Positions 31,014-40,693 of a DNA stretch of 64,000 nucleotides are shown piece by piece (position 1 is the first letter of the stretch; each line of letters starts with the position of its first letter). This DNA is from Deinococcus sp. YIM 77859 (GTDB taxonomy: Bacteria > Deinococcota > Deinococci > Deinococcales > Deinococcaceae). The notes below the pieces were generated by a model. It did not search any database and was not told where the DNA came from. It saw only the letters and a program-made list of their open reading frames with translations. The stretch is taken from contig NZ_JQNI01000004.1 in the NCBI RefSeq assembly GCF_000745175.1, positions 1-64,000 of the forward strand. Direction: 5' to 3'. Made by a program: the position numbers and the translations under genes.

Positions 31014-31460
31014 TCAATGTAAAGTGAGCACTTCCCTCGCGACGCGTTCCGCAGTGGTTTGAAGTCGCTTACCTGAGCGGACGTCATGCTCCCACACGGT
31101 CAGAACGCGCCAGCCAGAAGCTCGCAGGGCCTCCTCCACCTCGGCGTCGCGCTCGACGTTGCGCGCGATCTTCACTACCCAATCAGGGCGAGTGTCAGGC
31201 TTCACGCGCCTGCACGTTGGGCAGCCATGCCACCAGCAGCCGTGCAGGAAGACGACGACGCGCCTGCCTGGAAAGATCAGGTCGGGGCGGCCAGGAAGTG
31301 ACGTACCGTACCGCCGCGCGTAGCCCTCGTGCGTGAGATAGCGCAGGCCAAGCCGCCATAGGGCGGCCGCGAGAGCGCGCTCGGGTTTCGTGCGTCCGCC
31401 GTTTGAGCGCATGGCTTGAAGGCGTTGCTCGGGGGTCATCACGTCTCGTCGCTCGCTCAC
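31014..31460 (-). CDS. vsr: Very short patch repair endonuclease (Vsr)
   Basis: 148 residues with the Vsr hallmarks: RSNGGRTKPERALAAALW, LPGRPDLIFPGRRVVVF with the catalytic Asp, and HGCWWHGC. Vsr nicks next to T:G mismatches produced by deamination of 5-methylcytosine, so it normally accompanies a Dcm-type methylase. Here a C5-methylase gene lies about 300 bp away on the opposite strand, but it is truncated. The start is either GTG 31460 or ATG 31439. Confidence 0.88.
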   Translation of the reverse strand: MSERRDVMTPEQRLQAMRSNGGRTKPERALAAALWRLGLRYLTHEGYARRYGTSLPGRPDLIFPGRRVVVFLHGCWWHGCPTCRRVKPDTRPDWVVKIARNVERDAEVEEALRASGWRVLTVWEHDVRSGKRLQTTAERVAREVLTLH

Positions 31461-31508
31461 GCCTCATGCTCGCGTCTCTCCCGTGAGGTCGTGGCGACGC
31501 GTCTCACG

Positions 31509-31514
31509 TATGCT
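31509..31514 (+). promoter_or_regulatory. -10 box of a leaderless promoter for the HTH gene
   Basis: TATGCT ends 6 nt before the ATG at 31521 and no Shine-Dalgarno sequence lies between them. Confidence 0.45.
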
Positions 31515-31520
31515 CGGAGC

Positions 31521-31721
31521 ATGACGCCGCGCGATCTGCTAACGACCGAGGAGGTGGCGGCCGCGCTTGGCGTCACGCCCGGACGCGTCCGGCAGTTGGT
31601 GCGGGATGGCCGCTTGAAGCCCGAGGAAATCACGCGGCGGGTTCACTTGTTTCGCCGGGAGGTGGTGGAGGCGTACAAGGCCGCGCCGGTCCCACGTCGC
31701 GGGCGCCCCCGTAAATCCTAA
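31521..31721 (+). CDS. Small helix-turn-helix protein (MerR/excisionase type)
   Basis: 66 residues. LLTTEEVAAALGVTPGRVRQ is a standard HTH_17/excisionase helix-turn-helix, followed by a winged part (DGRLKPEEITRRVHLFRR) and a basic tail (PRRGRPRKS). It lies 39 bp upstream of the dcm-like gene on the same strand, with a perfect palindrome overlapping its stop codon. A controller role for the methylase is plausible, as in restriction-modification loci, but unproven. Confidence 0.7.
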   Translation: MTPRDLLTTEEVAAALGVTPGRVRQLVRDGRLKPEEITRRVHLFRREVVEAYKAAPVPRRGRPRKS

Positions 31722-31733
31722 CGCTACCGTTAG
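31718..31733. promoter_or_regulatory. Palindrome between the HTH gene and dcm
   Basis: CTAACG-CTAC-CGTTAG is a perfect inverted repeat overlapping the HTH stop codon. A T-run (TGTTTTTCT) follows, so it may be a weak terminator. It also lies 11 bp upstream of a TAAGAT -10 box (31745-31750) in front of dcm, so it may be an operator. Confidence 0.45.
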
Positions 31734-31760
31734 TGTTTTTCTGGTAAGATACCCGGTAAC

Positions 31761-32397
31761 ATGACCGCCGACTTCAGCAGCATCGAACTCTTCGTCGGCG
31801 CGGGCGGACTCGCGCAAGGCATCGCGCACGCGGGCTTCCACCCGTGCCTCGTCGCCGAGTGGAACCGCGACGCCTGCCAAACAATCCGCGAAAACCAAGA
31901 ACGCGGCCTCGCCATCGTCCGTGACTGGCCGGTCATTCAGGGTGACGTACGCGACCTGAGCTTCGATCGTTACGAGGGCGTGGACCTCGTGTCCGGCGGT
32001 CCTCCCTGCCAGCCATTCAGCGTTGGCGGGAAGCACGCCGGGTACAACGACACCCGCGACATGTTCCCTCAGGCCGTCCGCGCCGTCCGCGAGGCGCGAC
32101 CCCGCGCCTTCATCTTCGAGAACGTCAAGGGCCTCACGCGCCAGACCTTCCGGAACTACTTCGAGTACATCCGCCTGCAACTCCAGTACCCGGAGATCAC
32201 CCGACGTAATGGCGAGGAATGGCCCGAGCACCTCGCCCGACTGGAACAGCATCACCTCAGCGGCAACCGCGACGGCCTCACCTACCGCGTCGTTACCGAG
32301 GTCCTTCAAGCGGCTGACTTCGGCGTCCCCCAGAAGCGCGAGCGGGTCTTTTTCGTCGGCTTCCGACGCGACCTCGGCGTAGACTGGCACTTCCCGA
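31761..32397 (+). pseudogene. dcm: DNA cytosine-5 methyltransferase, truncated
   Basis: About 212 native residues with C5-methylase motifs I (ELFVGAGGLAQG), IV (GGPPCQPFS with the catalytic Cys), VI (ENVKGL) and VIII (QKRERVFFVG). The sequence should go on to a target-recognition domain and motifs IX and X. Instead, after WHFPT near 32397 it turns into the antisense of pilQ. Without the recognition domain it cannot methylate specifically. The frame happens to stay open to 32465. Confidence 0.8.
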
Positions 32398-34065
32398 CAC
32401 GCTCGCGGGGCTCAGGCTGGGGGCGTACCCGACGCTCAGGGTTCCGCCCTGCTGCCCCACACTGACGCCGCCCAGTCCGAGCCGCCAGTTCACGCCGAGG
32501 TTCTGCGCGTCACTCGCGGACAGCTGCTCGACCCGCAAGCGCACCCGTACCGACGGCACGGGCACGTCAATCAGGTTGATGGCGCTCACCATGTCCAGCA
32601 CCTGGGCGCGGGGACCCGTCAGCAGCAGGCTGTTCGTGCGGGCGTCCGCGATGATGGTGACGTTTCCAGCCGGCTTCCCGCCCTCGGTGGTTGCCGTGCC
32701 CGTGCCCGCCTCACGGCCTGCCGCGCTCTCGTGGGTGCCCGAAGCACCCAAGCTCAGGCGTCCCAGGTCCGCCGCCATCAGGGACGCGTCCGCATACCCC
32801 AGCTTCACGCTGCGCGTGATGATCTCCGTGGGGACCTGCGCGTTCAGGACCGGGCCGCTTTGCAGCGTTCGAAGCAGTTCCGAGAGCCTGACCTGCTCCG
32901 CTGGGGCGGCGCGGATCGCCAGCATGTTCCGCCCATCCACCGTGTTGATTTCCGCGTCCGGCGCTTCCCGCCTCAGGGTCGCTATGAGGTCGGCCGCTTT
33001 GCCGGTCATCACCGGGTAGTACGTGGTGACACGCTCCGCACGTCGCGCGGCTGTGTCCTTGAGGGCCGCGGTCACGTCCGTATGCCGCGACGCACGTGCT
33101 TCCACAACCACGACGCCCTGCTCGGTCAGCGGAATCACGGTGATGTCTCCGAACAGCGCCCGCAGGTACGTGGCGTCCGCTTCAGGCACAGGCGTCACGT
33201 ACGTCCGCCGGGAGACGGGGTTGACATCCTGGGCGGGCGTCGGGGTGGGCACGGGCGGCTTCACGGGCGGCAGCGCCGCGAGAATCGCGCGTACGTCCGC
33301 CTGCTGCCCTTCCGTGCCCTTTACCACCAGAGTTCCCCCCACCGCGGTAACGGCCGCGCCCGTGACGTCACGCACCGCGGCGGCGATGGCCGCGGAATCG
33401 CCCGTCACCGTATACGTCCGCGTCACGGGCGCCGGAGCCGCAGGCGCTCCGGGGACTTCTGGGGTTTTGGGCGTCGGCAAGCTCAGGAAGAACTGCTCGG
33501 CTTCCGCGACGTCGGCGGGCGCTCCGCTCAGGAGCACGATGCCATCGTCGAACAACGCCGTTCGGACGCGAGGCGTCAGCCCCGTGACGCGCTCCAGGTG
33601 GGCGGCTGTGAACCCCGGCAGGTTCAGGATGCGGTAGGTGCCCTGCGTGGGGGCGTTCCCGGGCGGTATGAGCCTTCCCTGCACGCGGGCGATGGCCCCG
33701 GGCGTGCCGACCAGCAGCAGCTTGCCCATCACGGCCGCCGTGGTATTCGGCGCGTACAGGTTGATCAGCGTCGCGATCGCTTGCCGAGCGGGCATGGGCG
33801 CGATGCTGTCGCGAATCGTCACGCTGGGTAGGCCCTGGGTCAGCACCGAGAGCCCCGCCGCCCGTCCGATCCCGGTCAAGGCCTGCTCCAGCGTGAGGCC
33901 ACCCAGGGGCACCGTGAGGCTCACGGTTTTGTTGAGTTCGGCTGTGGAGGGCAGCTGGACGGTGGGAGCCGGCGCTGAGGGAAGGGGCGTGAAGGTGACG
34001 CTGGGCGACTGCGCGAGGCTGGGCGCACTCAGGCTCAGCAGCAGGGTCAAGGTCGGGATGCGCAT
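32398..34065 (-). pseudogene. pilQ: Type IV pilus secretin PilQ, C-terminally truncated
   Basis: The start at ATG 34065 opens a signal peptide (MRIPTLTLLLSLSAPSLAQS). Repeated N-domain modules follow, with PSVTFTPLPS, LPGFTAAHLERVTGL and the Ala/Pro-rich linkers typical of deinococcal/Thermus PilQ. The last native segment is LGGVSVGQQGGTLSVGYAPS. The C-terminal secretin pore domain is missing because the gene is cut near 32398 by the junction with dcm. As it stands the cell could not build an outer-membrane pore from this copy. Confidence 0.8.
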
Positions 34066-34089
34066 TCGTCTCACAGAAGTCCTCCAGAA

Positions 34090-34112
34090 GCCCCGGCGTT
34101 TACGCCTGGGGC
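34090..34112 (-). other. Hairpin in the pilP-pilQ gap
   Basis: GCCCC-GGCG-TTTA-CGCC-T-GGGGC forms a nearly perfect stem just upstream of the pilQ ribosome site. It may attenuate transcription or stabilise upstream mRNA. No T-run is present. Confidence 0.35.
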
Positions 34113-34228
34113 GCTCCTCAAAGCTGTAGCCATAGCCATCTCCTTTGTGCAGAGTTGAGAAAAAGCGGTGGTGGAGGCCGTCCACTTGCGGGAGCTTGAA
34201 GCTGCCTGTGGCTCGAACCGAGACTCCT

Positions 34229-35122
34229 CTAGGGTGCCGCCGGGGCGGGTTGGTCGCGGTCCTCCCCCGCGGCGGGCACCAGGCCGACCGCGTCATCCAC
34301 GCGAATCTTCAGGCGCTTGCCGTCCGGCGTTCGCCCCAACACGCGCACCTCGGTTCCGGGGATCACGTCGCCCACCTTGACGGAAGAGGGGCCTTCTTTG
34401 GTGTTCAGCAGGGCGACCGAAACGTCCTCGCTGACGGCCAGTCCGCCGAAGGTCACGCTGAACTCGCTGATCCAGGCCTCGGCCGCGTTCGGCGTGTTCG
34501 GAGCGCCGAGGGTGGTTGGACTCACCGTGACGCGCGTTTCGGACGCGGTGGCCGCCGCTCTGGGAACTGGAGGCGTGGGCGCGGGCGTGACTGTGATACG
34601 TGGAGCGGCCTCCACGGGGGGCGGTGTGGGGGCGGGCGTGGCCTGGACGGTCACGCGGGGCGGCGTGGGCGCGGCGGGGGGAACGGGCGGCGCCTCCGTC
34701 ACCCGCACGCTGGGCGTCGGTGACGGCCGCGACGTGATAGGCGCGGGAGAAGGTACGGCAGGCGCGGCGCCCACAAGAGGTGCGGGCGTGAAGTTCGTGC
34801 TGGAGCGGGCGGGCGGCGGGGGGGCCTGTACAAACGGATCGCGAACGTCGGTTCGTTCCTGGGCCGTCGCCTTGGCGTGGAGTGCGGGAGGCACTTCGGA
34901 AGCGTCCCGGCGTTCCGTTGCGGGCGCGGCCGTGATGGGTGTGGGAACGGGAGGTTCAGGCGTCACCCTGACGGTCATTTCAGGTGCCGTGGGCCGCTGA
35001 CTCAGCACGGCGGCAGTGCCCAGTGCTCCGGCAAGCAGAAGCGCGCCCAACAGGAGGGGCAGGCGGGGGGTCGCGCGGCGCTGCGGCGTGGGTGGGAAGG
35101 GGAGGGTGTCGTCCGTGGTCAT
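34229..35122 (-). CDS. pilP: Type IV pilus PilP-like protein
   Basis: 297 residues. A short cytoplasmic start and one membrane helix (about 20-42) are followed by a long Pro/Ala/Thr-rich linker (about 45-215) and a folded C-terminal part (AEAWISEFSVTFGGLAVSE, then GTEVRVLGRTPDGKRLKIRVD). This layout and its place between PilO and PilQ suit PilP, which links the inner-membrane complex to the secretin. The linker is longer than in proteobacterial PilP. It is coupled to pilO by a 4-nt overlap. Confidence 0.65.
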   Translation of the reverse strand: MTTDDTLPFPPTPQRRATPRLPLLLGALLLAGALGTAAVLSQRPTAPEMTVRVTPEPPVPTPITAAPATERRDASEVPPALHAKATAQERTDVRDPFVQAPPPPARSSTNFTPAPLVGAAPAVPSPAPITSRPSPTPSVRVTEAPPVPPAAPTPPRVTVQATPAPTPPPVEAAPRITVTPAPTPPVPRAAATASETRVTVSPTTLGAPNTPNAAEAWISEFSVTFGGLAVSEDVSVALLNTKEGPSSVKVGDVIPGTEVRVLGRTPDGKRLKIRVDDAVGLVPAAGEDRDQPAPAAP

Positions 35123-35646
35123 GGGGCGGCTCCTTGAGGGGACTTGGGTGTTCGGGTGTAGCCGGTCACGTGCAGGCGGTGCTCCTTGCTGTTCGCGCTG
35201 TCGATTTCGGTGACGGTCAGCACCCGGCGCTCGTCCTGGGTCCAGTCGAGGAGGCGGATCAGGCTGGGGTAGCGCCCATTCAGCGCGACGTCGAGGTTGA
35301 CGTCGGTCAAGCCCGGCAGGGTGCTGGGCTGGGTGGTGCGCATGATGGACACGACGGTCAGGCCTTGTGCCTGCGCGGCCTGCTGCAACCGAGCGAGCAG
35401 GACCCCCAGGTTCTCCTCGGCCGGGAACTGCCGCTGCGCTTCGGCGGCGCGCTGCTCGGCCTCCCGAACCCGCTGGCGCAGCGCGGGCAGCTCACGGATC
35501 TTCGTTTCGGCGGTGCGGTAGGCCTCCTCGACCCGGGCAGCTTCTTCCTTCAGGGTGGTCTGCCGCGCGAGCATGGACCGGGTCAGGGTGAGGTGGCCCG
35601 CGACAGCGAGGGCACCCGCGATCAACCAAGCGAGGGTGCCCTTCAT
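35119..35646 (-). CDS. pilO: Type IV pilus assembly protein PilO
   Basis: 175 residues from the ATG at 35646 (MKGTLAWLIAGALAVAG). One membrane helix, a coiled coil (about 25-75), and a ferredoxin-like C-terminal domain (LARLQQAAQAQGLTVVSI, NLDVALNGRYPSLIRLLDW) are characteristic of PilO. It overlaps both neighbours by 4 nt. It pairs with the PilN-like part of the upstream protein to form the inner-membrane alignment complex. Confidence 0.82.
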   Translation of the reverse strand: MKGTLAWLIAGALAVAGHLTLTRSMLARQTTLKEEAARVEEAYRTAETKIRELPALRQRVREAEQRAAEAQRQFPAEENLGVLLARLQQAAQAQGLTVVSIMRTTQPSTLPGLTDVNLDVALNGRYPSLIRLLDWTQDERRVLTVTEIDSANSKEHRLHVTGYTRTPKSPQGAAP

Positions 35647-37034
35647 GGGACCTCCGGGGTGGGGCGTTCCTGCATGCTGCCGCGCAGACGCCACCCGCCC
35701 CCGGGGTCACGGTCCAGCGCTTCGAGATTCAGGCGGTACACCCGTTCCAGGTTGGCAATCGCGGTGGTGGCGGCCGCGCGGGACTCGGCCAGGGCCGCGA
35801 AGGTGTAGGTCACGTTCGGCTTCGTGGGCCGTGCGGGCACGGCGGGCGCGGGTTCCGAACCGGTGGGCTCGCTCGCGGCAGGTGGCGGTTCGGAGCGCCG
35901 GGCACTGGCGAGCAGGGTCAGGAACCGCACCGCGTACCTCCCGTCTTTTTCCGGCAACTGATCCGTGACGCGTGTGAGGTGATCGCGCCAGTTCACCCGC
36001 GATCCGAGAATGGCTTCAGCTTCCTGAACGACGCGCTGCGCTTCGGCTTCCCGGGCCAGCAGGGACGCGTGCTCCTGAAGCGGCGCGGCATGTTGCGAGA
36101 GCAGCACCTGTTGCGTTTGCATGGTGTTTCGAATTCCAGCGTTTTGCACGCCCAGCACGAGGCCAGGCAGGGTGCCCAGCGCCAAGCCCGGCGCCAGCGG
36201 CCACCAGCGAGGCCGCTGGCTCACCTTGGCCTGCTCCTGGCGGCTGAGGGCCTGAATCGGCGTGAGGGGCGGGTGGGTCAGTGCCAGCCGGGCGAGGTCT
36301 TCACCGCGCAGAATGCTCACCCGGACATTCGGAGCGTTGTGCTGGATGCTGGCCCGTAGGGCGCTCACGGTGTCGGGCTCTCCCAGCAAGATGACGTGTT
36401 GAACGTAGTCCGTTGGGGAAAGCAGGCTGGCCAGCCCGCTGATCATGGGGTAGAGTCTGCCGATCCGCTGCTCAACCGTACCGGAGGCGGCATCCCGCGT
36501 GCGGGCGATCACCTGCCCGCCCCGCATCAGCAGGCTGACGTCTTGGTGGGGCTGAACATGCAGGACGACGGTGCCCTGGGTGTCCGCGTGGTGCGTGGCG
36601 GTGACGACGGCAGGTTCGACCCCCACGGGCGTCAGGCCCAGGCGCGTGAGGCGCGCGTGCAGGCCAGCGAGTTCGTCGGCGGGGGCAAACGCGATCAAGG
36701 CGGAGGTGGTGCCCTGGTCATCGACGGTGGGGAGCACGCTGAGCCTTGTGTCCCCGTGAACCGCGTTGGGCAGGTACTCACCGGGGGTCAGGTGAATGGC
36801 GCTGCTCACTTCGTTTGGAGCGAGGCCGGGCAGCGACACGAACGTCGTGTCGCTCACCGCGCTCAGGTCCACCGTGAGAACGCGGCCACGGTAGCGGGTG
36901 CGGGCTGTGGCATCCGGCGTGAGGACCTGCACCCGGCCCTTGCGGTCGACCAGCGTGGCGCCATCGGGGGCAAGCACAAGCACGTGGGTGGGCGGGAGAC
37001 GGCGCTTCTGGCTTGTTCTGGGAGTCACGGCCAT
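35643..37034 (-). CDS. PilM-PilN-like fusion protein of the pilus alignment complex
   Basis: 463 residues from the ATG at 37034. Residues 1-270 look like the actin-like PilM/GspL cytoplasmic domain (LVLAPDGATLVDRKGRVQV, ALIAFAPADELAGL). A membrane helix (about 280-300, WWPLAPGLALGTLPGLVLG) leads to a coiled coil and a PilN-type periplasmic domain. Many bacteria encode PilM and PilN separately, so this appears fused, as in GspL. It is translationally coupled to pilO. Confidence 0.65.
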   Translation of the reverse strand: MAVTPRTSQKRRLPPTHVLVLAPDGATLVDRKGRVQVLTPDATARTRYRGRVLTVDLSAVSDTTFVSLPGLAPNEVSSAIHLTPGEYLPNAVHGDTRLSVLPTVDDQGTTSALIAFAPADELAGLHARLTRLGLTPVGVEPAVVTATHHADTQGTVVLHVQPHQDVSLLMRGGQVIARTRDAASGTVEQRIGRLYPMISGLASLLSPTDYVQHVILLGEPDTVSALRASIQHNAPNVRVSILRGEDLARLALTHPPLTPIQALSRQEQAKVSQRPRWWPLAPGLALGTLPGLVLGVQNAGIRNTMQTQQVLLSQHAAPLQEHASLLAREAEAQRVVQEAEAILGSRVNWRDHLTRVTDQLPEKDGRYAVRFLTLLASARRSEPPPAASEPTGSEPAPAVPARPTKPNVTYTFAALAESRAAATTAIANLERVYRLNLEALDRDPGGGWRLRGSMQERPTPEVP

Positions 37035-37089
37035 ACCCTCATGGTGGGGGCGGGGCGGGTTGGTCGCGTCGGCGCGCCGCGCTGGCCCT

Positions 37090-38265
37090 CTAGCGAGTCC
37101 AGGCGTTGCGTACGTCTGCTGGGCGGGAGGTGCTTGCGGGGAGGCTCTGGAGGTAGCGGGCATACCGTTCCCGCTGCATCACCCGGCTCTCCGCGCTGGA
37201 GGCTGCCAGAATGTTTTGCTGTACCCCGACGGCCAGTTGACGGTCCATCAGGGTGCTGCCGTCGGCCTCACGAGCGGCCATGTCGTCGTAGTACTTGTTC
37301 AGCGCGGTCTCGCCGTCCCCGATCAGCTGCTGAATCTGCGGATTGACCAGCATGACCTCCAGCACCACCTGGCGGCCCTGCCCATCCGCGCGGGGCACAA
37401 GTTGCTGCGTGATCACGCCCTTGAGGGTGGCCGCCAGTTGCGTGCGAATCTGATGGATGCGGCCCTCCGGCATGGCGTCCACAATGCGCGTGATGCTGCT
37501 GGGAGCGTTGTTGGTGTGCACCGTGCTGATCACGAGGTGCCCCGTCTCAGCCGCCGTGATCGCCGCCTCGATGGTTTCCGGATCGCGCATCTCCCCCACG
37601 AGAATGATGTCCGGTGTCTGCCGCAGCACGCCGCGCAGGGCCTGCGCGAAGCCGTGCGTGTCCTGGCCGATCTCGCGCTGGGCGATGATGGCTTTGTGGT
37701 CCTCGTGCACGAACTCGATGGGGTCCTCGATGGTCACGATGTTGCGCCGGTAGTGCTGGTTGACGTGATGAATCATCGCCGCGAGGGTGGTGGATTTGCC
37801 GCTGCCGGTGCCGCCCGTGATGAGCACGAGGCCGCGCGGCTGCTCGATGAGGCGCTTCATGGCGGGGATGATGCGCTCGGCTTCCAGCAGTTGGAGGTCT
37901 TCGAGCGTGGGCGGCGCTTTGGGCACGGGCCGGAAGGTGAGTTTCGGCCCGCCGCGCTGGTAGCTGGCGTTCACGCGGAAGGAATGGCGGTCGGTCGAGA
38001 GGCGGAAGTCCGCTTCTTTCTCCTGAGCAAACACCGCGAACTTTTCTGAGCCGAGCATGGTCTTCAGCAGTTCTTCCAGATCCGAGATGGTGATCTCCGG
38101 CAGGTCCGGAACGGGGTGCCATTCCCCGTTGAGCTTCATGATGGGGGGCGCGAGGTGCTTGAGGATGATGTCCGACGCGCCCTGGTCCACGGCGTCTTCG
38201 AGGATGGCGCTGATGTCTTCCAGGGTGGGCGTGAAGGTCGCGGGTTCGGTGTTCAGGATGGTCAT
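37090..38265 (-). CDS. pilT: Type IV pilus retraction ATPase PilT
   Basis: 391 residues. It has an N-terminal PilT PAS-like domain (DQGASDIILKHLAPPIMKLN), Walker A GGTGSGKST, the Asp box region around EDPIEFVHED, Walker B (DIILVGEMRD) and the His box (STVHTNNAPSS). Length and order fit PilT, a cytoplasmic hexameric ATPase that disassembles pili and drives twitching and DNA uptake. It lies 17 bp after pilB. The C-terminal tail is slightly longer than usual. Confidence 0.92.
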   Translation of the reverse strand: MTILNTEPATFTPTLEDISAILEDAVDQGASDIILKHLAPPIMKLNGEWHPVPDLPEITISDLEELLKTMLGSEKFAVFAQEKEADFRLSTDRHSFRVNASYQRGGPKLTFRPVPKAPPTLEDLQLLEAERIIPAMKRLIEQPRGLVLITGGTGSGKSTTLAAMIHHVNQHYRRNIVTIEDPIEFVHEDHKAIIAQREIGQDTHGFAQALRGVLRQTPDIILVGEMRDPETIEAAITAAETGHLVISTVHTNNAPSSITRIVDAMPEGRIHQIRTQLAATLKGVITQQLVPRADGQGRQVVLEVMLVNPQIQQLIGDGETALNKYYDDMAAREADGSTLMDRQLAVGVQQNILAASSAESRVMQRERYARYLQSLPASTSRPADVRNAWTR

Positions 38266-38282
38266 CGGTCAGCGCTCCAACT

Positions 38283-40658
38283 TCAGGCGTACGCGGGGAT
38301 GAGGTCAAGTTCGGCGTGCACGACACCCTCGACGTCATCCAGGTCCACCAGGCCGTCAGCGACCTTGGCGTACCCGTCGGTGATGAGGTCCAGCATGCCG
38401 CGGGAGAGGGCGTACGCCCGCAGGGCGTCGACGGTGGCACCCGCGCTGATGAGTTCACGCATGCCCGCGTCGACCACCATGAGTTCGTGCACCGGGATCA
38501 GGCCTTTGCGACCGCGTTCGCACCTGCCGCACCCCGCCGGGTTGACCCGGCGGGCCTTGCCGGTGACGGGAAGTTGAGCGGCCCGCAAGCGTTCTTGCAC
38601 GTGCTGCGGCAAGGCCGTTTCCTGCGAGCAGCGCGGGCACACGCGCGGCACGAGGCGCTGCGCCAGGACGCCCCGCAGCGCGGGCGCGATGTTGTAATCC
38701 TCGACGCCGATGTTCCGCAGGCGCTGCACGGCGCTGGGCGCGTCGTTCGTGTGCAGGGTCGAGAGCAGGAGGTGCCCCGTGTTCGCGGCGGCAATGGCGA
38801 CTTTGGCGGTGACGGTGTCCCGGATTTCCCCCACCAGAATCACGTCCGGGTCCTGGCGCATCGCGGTGCGCAGGGCGCGCTCAAAGGTGTACCCGGTGGC
38901 CTCGTTGATCTGCGCCTGATTGATGCGCGGCAACTGGTACTCGATGGGGTCTTCGAGGGTCTGAACGTTGTTCTCCTCGGTGGCGATGCGTTTGAGCGCG
39001 CTGTAGAGCGTAAAGGACTTTCCGCTGCCCGTCGGTCCGGTCACGAGAATCATGCCGTCCGGTTGACTGATCATCTGCCGGAAGCGGTCGAGGGTGCGCG
39101 GGTGCATGCTCAACGCTTCGATTTCTGGAATGTCGCTGGCCTCCTTCAGGATTCGCAGCACGATCTTCTCGTGGCCTTCGGCAAGGGGCATGCTGCTCGC
39201 GCGCAGGTTCACCCGGCCCGTGCCCAGCCGCAGCAGGATGCGGTTGTCCTGCGGTTCTCGGTTGTTCCCCACGTCCATATTGGCCATGAGCTTGAGCACG
39301 CGAATCACGTTGCCCATGCCCTGCTTGTCCACGGTGTCGTTGGTCGCGAGCCGCAGGCGCTGATCGATGCGGTAGCGCACCTGCAACCCTGCTTCGGTGG
39401 GCTCAAAGTGAATATCCGACGCGCCCCGGCTCACCCCGGTCGTGATGATGTCGCGCACAAACCGTTTGACGGCGTTGTCGTCTCCGTCCAGCTCGACTTC
39501 GGGGGTGGGGCCTTGCCGCGCGACTTCCTGCGCGAGGTCCCGCAAGGTCGTGTGAACGGTGTACGCATCACGAATCAGGCGGTCAAGCACGGTGGAGGTC
39601 GTGAGCAGCAACTCGATCTGGGGTTGTCCGCTGCGCTCGGCAACGGTCGTGCGAATAATCACCTCGCGCTGCGGGGCATCGGTGAGCACCGAGAAGACGC
39701 CACCTTCCAGGCGGTAGGGAAACACGCGGTACGTCACGCACGTCGTCTCATCCAGCAGGTGCGTGACCTCCGGGCTGGGGGGGTGTTGCAGGGCGTCCAC
39801 GAACTCCAGGTGACGCGAGAGCGCCAGGGCGCGGAAGGCCTGCTCCTCATTGATGCGTCCGGCTTTCAGCAAGGTCTGCTCCAGGCGGGGGTCTTGCAAT
39901 TCGTGGGTCTGTACGTTCCCGTAGCCGAGTTGAATCAGGGCTTCCCCCGTGGTCATGCGCCGCGCGCGTTCCCGCGTACGCATGGGCCGGGGACCCGCCA
40001 CAGGAGGATCGTGACGGGGCCGTAAGGGATCAGACGGATCCGTCAGCAGCGTGGAAGCGGCTGGGGGCGGCGACACCGGCACGCTCGGCTCAGCCGTCAC
40101 GGGCAGCGGGTCCGGCACCATCGGCGTGACCCGCACGTCCGGCTCGGGTGTGGCGGCGGCCACGGGTTGCGGCGCGCTCACCACGGGCGTGACCGCCTCT
40201 TGCGCGGCAAGCTGCGCGAGGTCCACCGGAGGACGGTACTCGTCATCGCCCTGAGGCGCGGCTTCCAGCATGGGGGGGTTCGGAACCCAGGCGGGCTCGG
40301 TGGGGCGCTGCTTCGGGGCTTCGACCACCAGCTCGTCGGGGGGCAGGTAGTACAGGCCCGGCTCCTGAAAGGGGTTGCTGCTGGCGCGAACGAGGGTGCC
40401 GCCCGCTTCGGCCTCGACGATGCCGCGTGTGGCGTCCAGCACCCGCACCGCACGGTCCGCGCGAGCGATGCCGACCTTTTGGAGGGCACGCTCGATGACG
40501 GCCTCGTCAATAAACGTGCGGGCACGCTCCAGCACAAACGCGTCTTTTTCATGCTGTGGACTGCGTTGCAGCCTTGGGGGGACCCGCAATCGCCCCACCT
40601 GAAGGATGCTGAGTTTGGCTTCGGTTCGGACAAAGTCGCCGAACATCTCTTTCTTCAT
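38283..40658 (-). CDS. pilB: Type IV pilus extension ATPase PilB
   Basis: 791 residues from the ATG at 40658, which has GAGGA upstream. Two N-terminal MshEN-type regions separated by a Pro/Val-rich linker (about 190-240) precede the GspE ATPase: Walker A GPTGSGKS, Walker B DVILVGEIRD, the His box STLHTNDAPSA, and a Cys4 zinc site (CPRCSQE and GCGRCERG). It powers pilus assembly. The open frame upstream of the ATG lies over the DUF2227 gene and is not part of it. Confidence 0.92.
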   Translation of the reverse strand: MKKEMFGDFVRTEAKLSILQVGRLRVPPRLQRSPQHEKDAFVLERARTFIDEAVIERALQKVGIARADRAVRVLDATRGIVEAEAGGTLVRASSNPFQEPGLYYLPPDELVVEAPKQRPTEPAWVPNPPMLEAAPQGDDEYRPPVDLAQLAAQEAVTPVVSAPQPVAAATPEPDVRVTPMVPDPLPVTAEPSVPVSPPPAASTLLTDPSDPLRPRHDPPVAGPRPMRTRERARRMTTGEALIQLGYGNVQTHELQDPRLEQTLLKAGRINEEQAFRALALSRHLEFVDALQHPPSPEVTHLLDETTCVTYRVFPYRLEGGVFSVLTDAPQREVIIRTTVAERSGQPQIELLLTTSTVLDRLIRDAYTVHTTLRDLAQEVARQGPTPEVELDGDDNAVKRFVRDIITTGVSRGASDIHFEPTEAGLQVRYRIDQRLRLATNDTVDKQGMGNVIRVLKLMANMDVGNNREPQDNRILLRLGTGRVNLRASSMPLAEGHEKIVLRILKEASDIPEIEALSMHPRTLDRFRQMISQPDGMILVTGPTGSGKSFTLYSALKRIATEENNVQTLEDPIEYQLPRINQAQINEATGYTFERALRTAMRQDPDVILVGEIRDTVTAKVAIAAANTGHLLLSTLHTNDAPSAVQRLRNIGVEDYNIAPALRGVLAQRLVPRVCPRCSQETALPQHVQERLRAAQLPVTGKARRVNPAGCGRCERGRKGLIPVHELMVVDAGMRELISAGATVDALRAYALSRGMLDLITDGYAKVADGLVDLDDVEGVVHAELDLIPAYA

Positions 40659-40693
40659 GGCTTCCTCAAAAAAACGGGAATGTTGGGACACGC

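Noticed and set aside
38316..40025. A 569-codon plus-strand open frame over pilB
   Set aside because: Antisense of pilB, whose Walker and His boxes are unmistakable.
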